Shown piece after piece: positions 61,459 to 64,000 of a stretch of DNA of 64,000 nucleotides. The notes beneath the pieces were generated by a model. It was not told where the DNA came from and made no database searches. It saw nothing but the letters and a program-made list of their open reading frames with translations. The stretch covers positions 1-64,000 of the forward strand of contig WGCY01000037.1 in the NCBI GenBank assembly GCA_015493525.1, in the 5' to 3' direction. How positions within the stretch are numbered: the stretch's first letter is position 1; each line of letters starts with the position of its first letter. This DNA is from Bacteroidales bacterium (GTDB taxonomy: Bacteria > Bacteroidota > Bacteroidia > Bacteroidales > F082). A program made the translations under genes and the position numbers.

Positions 61459-62991
61459 TTAAAAATTAAAATTTTTTTTTGTTTTGTTACTGTTTTTCAA
61501 TATCTCATCCACAAAATCGCGGCTGTTGTGCAGGCGCGGTATTTTGTGCTGGCCCCCCAGCCTGCCATTTCGCTTCATCCACGCATAAAAAGAGCCTTTT
61601 TTCATAGACTTAATGAGCGGTGGTTTCAACACAAGGTCGTGGTACCTTTTGGCTTCATAATCCGAATTGAGTGCTTTGAGGGCATTGTCAAAAAGTTCGG
61701 CAAAGAAATCAAAATTATCCGGCATTTTCTCAAATTCAATCAGCCATTCATGCCGGATGGTGTTATCAAGATAAAGGGGAGCTGCCGTATAATCCCTTAT
61801 GGCCGCACCGGTTTTGGAACAAGCCGTGGCAAGGGCTTTCTCAGCATTGTCTATCATCAGTTCCTCCCCCACGACATTAATAAAATTCCGGGTACGGCCG
61901 GTAATTTTTATCCGGTACGGAGACAACGAAGTAAACCGGATGGTGTCGCCAATCATATATCGCCAAAGTCCTGAGTTAGTAGTTATTACCATGGCATAGT
62001 TGGTATTCAGTTGCACTTCGTTGAGATCAAGTGCATGGGGAAATGCCTGTTCTGCCTCGTCAACAGGAATAAACTCATAATAAATACCATAGTCGAGCAT
62101 CAACAGCATATCGTTGGCATCGCTCCTGTCCTGAATGCCAAAGAAACCTTCGGAAGCATTATACGTTTCAAAATAGCGCATACTTTTATCAGGAATCAAT
62201 GTGGCAAACTGTTCACGGTAAGGCGCAAAACTCACACCGCCATGAAAAAAGACTTCCAGATTGGGCCACACCTCGGTCATTGTTTCTTTTCCGGTAAGTT
62301 CAAGCATCTTCCGCATCAATACCAATGTCCACGAAGGCACCCCCGAAAGGCTTGTAACATTATGGTTTTGTGTGGTTTCAGCCATAAGCTGCAACTTGCT
62401 TTCCCACTCATCCATGAGGGCAATGGAGAGCGATGGTGTCCGCATAACCTGTGCCCAGTAAGGCATGTTGTGTATCAAAATTGCGGAGAGGTCACCCTCG
62501 AAATAAGATTGGTTGTTTACTTCCTGAATATTCTGGCTGCCCCCCATGAGCAGGCCTTTTCCCTGAAAAATAGAAGAGTCGGGATGGTTATTCAGATAAA
62601 GTGTCAGCACATCTTTCCCCGCCTTGAAGTGGCACTCTTCGATGGTCGACTGGCTTATGGGTATAAACTTACTTTTGTTGTCCGTTGTCCCCGAAGACTT
62701 GGCAAACCATTTAATCTCTTCAGGCCACAGCAGGTTTTTTTCACCCTTTCGCATCCTGTCAATCAGCGGTTTTATGTCTTCGTACCTGCTCACAGGAACC
62801 CTTTGCCTGAAAATTTCCGGACTCCGAATGCTTGCATAATCATATTTTTTTCCCCACTCGGTAGAGACACCGGCCTGTATCAGCTTCTCAAACCAATCGT
62901 GTTGCACCTCCATGGGAAATTTCAAAAAGAGGTCAATCTGGTGCATCCTCTTTTTAATCAGCCAGGTGAGTACGGAATTTATTATTGCCAT
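61459..62991 (-). CDS. GH3 auxin-responsive promoter family protein
   Basis: 510 residues from MAIINSVLTWLIKKR, chosen over an ATG 11 codons upstream. Acyl-adenylate fold: FAKSSGTTDNKSKFIP is the ATP loop, LSGVPSWTLVLM and YNASEGFFGIQD are GH3 motifs, and the C-terminal RTRNFINVVGEELMIDNAEK contains the hinge. Plant GH3 enzymes join acids such as auxin to amino acids. Bacterial members are common in Bacteroidota and their substrates are mostly unknown. First gene of a minus-strand run, divergent from ispE. Confidence 0.92.
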   Translation of the reverse strand: MAIINSVLTWLIKKRMHQIDLFLKFPMEVQHDWFEKLIQAGVSTEWGKKYDYASIRSPEIFRQRVPVSRYEDIKPLIDRMRKGEKNLLWPEEIKWFAKSSGTTDNKSKFIPISQSTIEECHFKAGKDVLTLYLNNHPDSSIFQGKGLLMGGSQNIQEVNNQSYFEGDLSAILIHNMPYWAQVMRTPSLSIALMDEWESKLQLMAETTQNHNVTSLSGVPSWTLVLMRKMLELTGKETMTEVWPNLEVFFHGGVSFAPYREQFATLIPDKSMRYFETYNASEGFFGIQDRSDANDMLLMLDYGIYYEFIPVDEAEQAFPHALDLNEVQLNTNYAMVITTNSGLWRYMIGDTIRFTSLSPYRIKITGRTRNFINVVGEELMIDNAEKALATACSKTGAAIRDYTAAPLYLDNTIRHEWLIEFEKMPDNFDFFAELFDNALKALNSDYEAKRYHDLVLKPPLIKSMKKGSFYAWMKRNGRLGGQHKIPRLHNSRDFVDEILKNSNKTKKNFNF

Positions 62992-63122
62992 GCGTTTTTT
63001 GTACAGGATATTAAAAGAAACCAAATTTAAAAAGTTTTTGCAAACAGTTGGAACAGAAAAACCATCCGTTGGAATAATATTTTGAACCTTACCCGTTTTT
63101 CAGGTTTATTGATACGGGATGG

Positions 63123-63178
63123 GCAATAACCTGAGTTCAAGATAAGACTTGCTTACGGTTATAGATAATTTTTCCATA
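63123..63178. repeat. 56-bp dispersed repeat, copy 2
   Basis: Same as 40793-40848 apart from one base. Here it lies about 130 bases upstream of the GH3 start and next to the structured block at 63250-63495. Flanking DNA differs from copy 1. Confidence 0.85.
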
Positions 63179-63249
63179 GACGACTCAAATTGACGAAGTA
63201 CTATCGGGATAATTCAAGGAAATTTGAGGAAGTATAGGGGGAAATTATC

Positions 63250-63495
63250 CGGGTCTTTTGGGCGGCAAACGGGCTGTACGCCATAGCTTCCTCAGGCCTT
63301 CCATGCACCTGTAGCCGGTGCGTGGTCTCGTCTCAAACGAGCCTCCGCCCGCCAACAGTTGCTATGAAGCCCTTTCGTCAGGCTATTTGCTCCATCCCTG
63401 CCGCGGGAAAAACTTCTCCACAAAAAGCCTACTTTTGTTCTTCAGGAAACTTCTCATAATTTGTTTCCTGAAAGAAAGGGATTATGAGAAGTCCC
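63250..63495. other. GC-rich structured intergenic block, candidate structured RNA or element remnant
   Basis: Upstream of ispE. It has hairpins ATGCACC/GGTGCGT (63303-63323) and CTCGT/ACGAG (63327-63341, with two further G-C pairs past a bulge). Longer pairings are GGGCGG (63260-63265) with CCGCCC (63345-63350) and CATAGC (63282-63287) with GCTATG (63361-63366). At the 3' end two overlapping, mutually exclusive hairpins occur: TTCAGGAAAC/GTTTCCTGAA (63441-63472) and ACTTCTCATAA/TTATGAGAAGT (63449-63492). The block is more GC-rich than its surroundings. A short frame from 63318 has no recognised product. Confidence 0.5.
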
Positions 63496-63511
63496 CCTTA
63501 AATTATCAACC

Positions 63512-64000
63512 ATGATACTTTTCCCTTCGGCAAAAATCAATCTCGGACTTTGGGTAACAGCAAAACGCAACGATGGTTTTCACAACATCGAAAGTATTTT
63601 TTATCCTATACCGATGCACGATGCCATCGAATTCAGGGAGTCTTCAAAATTTAAGCTCAACATCTTTGGGCTGTCAGTACCCGGAAAACTTTCGGAAAAC
63701 CTGCTGGTCAAGGCATGGGAGCTATTGCACCGCCACTACCAGGTTCCTCTGCTGGAAATCAACTTACTGAAAGCCATCCCTGTTGGAAGCGGCCTTGGTG
63801 GCGGTTCGGCAGATGCGGCTTTCTTTTTAAAAGCATTGAACAATTTTTTTCAACTAAACATAAAGGAGGATGAACTGCTCAGCCATGCCGCCCAAATCGG
63901 CAGTGACTGCCCGTTTTTTATCCGGAACAAACCGGCTTTTGTTACCGGACGAGGAGATTTTATCAGGCCGTGCAGGGTTAACCTCAAAGGTTTTTATCTC
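63512..64000 (+). CDS. ispE: 4-diphosphocytidyl-2-C-methyl-D-erythritol kinase (partial)
   Basis: 163 codons to the right edge. A GHMP kinase of the non-mevalonate isoprenoid route. N-terminal FPSAKINLGLWVTAKRNDGF with the substrate-binding Lys/Asn, and the ATP loop PVGSGLGGGSADAAFFL, followed by IGSDCPFFI. Start ATGATACTTTTCCC at 63512, 20 bases after the terminal hairpin of the structured block. It fits with the prenyl synthase at 46 kb as part of isoprenoid supply. About 110 residues are missing at the C-terminus. Confidence 0.95.
   Translation, partial: MILFPSAKINLGLWVTAKRNDGFHNIESIFYPIPMHDAIEFRESSKFKLNIFGLSVPGKLSENLLVKAWELLHRHYQVPLLEINLLKAIPVGSGLGGGSADAAFFLKALNNFFQLNIKEDELLSHAAQIGSDCPFFIRNKPAFVTGRGDFIRPCRVNLKGFYL

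Noticed and set aside
62011-63030. A 339-codon plus-strand open frame
   Set aside because: Antisense to the GH3 gene, with a His/Cys-rich composition typical of antisense translation.
63318-63515. A 65-codon open frame in the structured block (starts RGLVSNEPPP)
   Set aside because: It needs a GTG start, overlaps competing hairpins and ends at the ispE start. More likely part of a repeat than a gene, though relatives should be checked.

Overview
The window looks like chromosome from an anaerobic or facultatively anaerobic member of the Bacteroidota, probably the Bacteroidales/Marinilabiliales side. The signs are type IX secretion (T9SS) sorting domains, promoters of the TTG-N19/20-TAnnTTTG type, almost no Shine-Dalgarno sequences, a SusC-like TonB receptor, CCDC81-type HU/SPOR proteins and a bacterial GH3 protein. 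No phage, complete transposon or CRISPR array is visible. The window opens inside mutS2 and ends inside ispE.

Layout. 1-4.8 kb: mutS2 (partial), a secreted beta-propeller protein and an ECF sigma/anti-sigma pair. 4.9-6.5 kb: pyrG. 6.8-9.8 kb: a minus-strand operon for a copper-type RiPP (oxazolin/HvfABCD-like): Cys-Gly-rich precursor, MNIO/DUF692 enzyme, DUF2063 partner and DoxX protein. 9.8-14.9 kb: an orphan T9SS tail and two large secreted propeller proteins. 15-19.3 kb: a hypothetical protein, two coupled thioredoxins, a dynamin-like GTPase and an alpha/beta hydrolase.

19.3-39.4 kb is a sulfur and electron-transport district. A seven-gene minus-strand operon reads psrA-psrB-psrC-yeeE-yeeE-rhodanese-rhodanese. 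Both membrane-anchored rhodanese-fold proteins have lost the cysteine of the active-site loop and both end in the same tail, KAAVAAGGC, which places a cysteine at the very C-terminus. In one of them it is the only cysteine. This is the best candidate here for an undescribed system: sulfur carriers with a swinging-arm cysteine serving a polysulfide/thiosulfate reductase and YeeE transporters. Nearby are a remnant of a Crp/Fnr regulator, a CoA-disulfide-reductase-like flavoprotein, a cytochrome b fused to two PAS domains, an octaheme tetrathionate-reductase-type cytochrome with a 26-bp perfect palindrome upstream, and a Rieske protein overlapping a cytochrome b fused to about 12 c-type hemes.

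39.4-42.6 kb: a decayed tRNA-Pro copy beside an intact tRNA-Pro(GGG), a lipoprotein peptidase, a MazF-type toxin-antitoxin pair with an unusually strong ribosome site, and a 2-hydroxyacid dehydrogenase. 42.8-51.3 kb: MMPL/RND transporter, rfbA and polyprenyl synthase in one operon, then an ABC-F protein, dihydroorotase and a DPM1-like glycosyltransferase. 51.4-57 kb: an outer-membrane module of DUF5689 lipoprotein, TonB receptor and secreted endonuclease/phosphatase. 57-64 kb: housekeeping genes (thioesterase, alkyltransferase-like protein, trmB, SPOR protein, kdsB, deoxynucleoside kinase, GH3, ispE) and a GC-rich structured intergenic block next to a 56-bp repeat that also occurs at 40.8 kb. 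All functional statements are made by reading the sequence; no database search was run.
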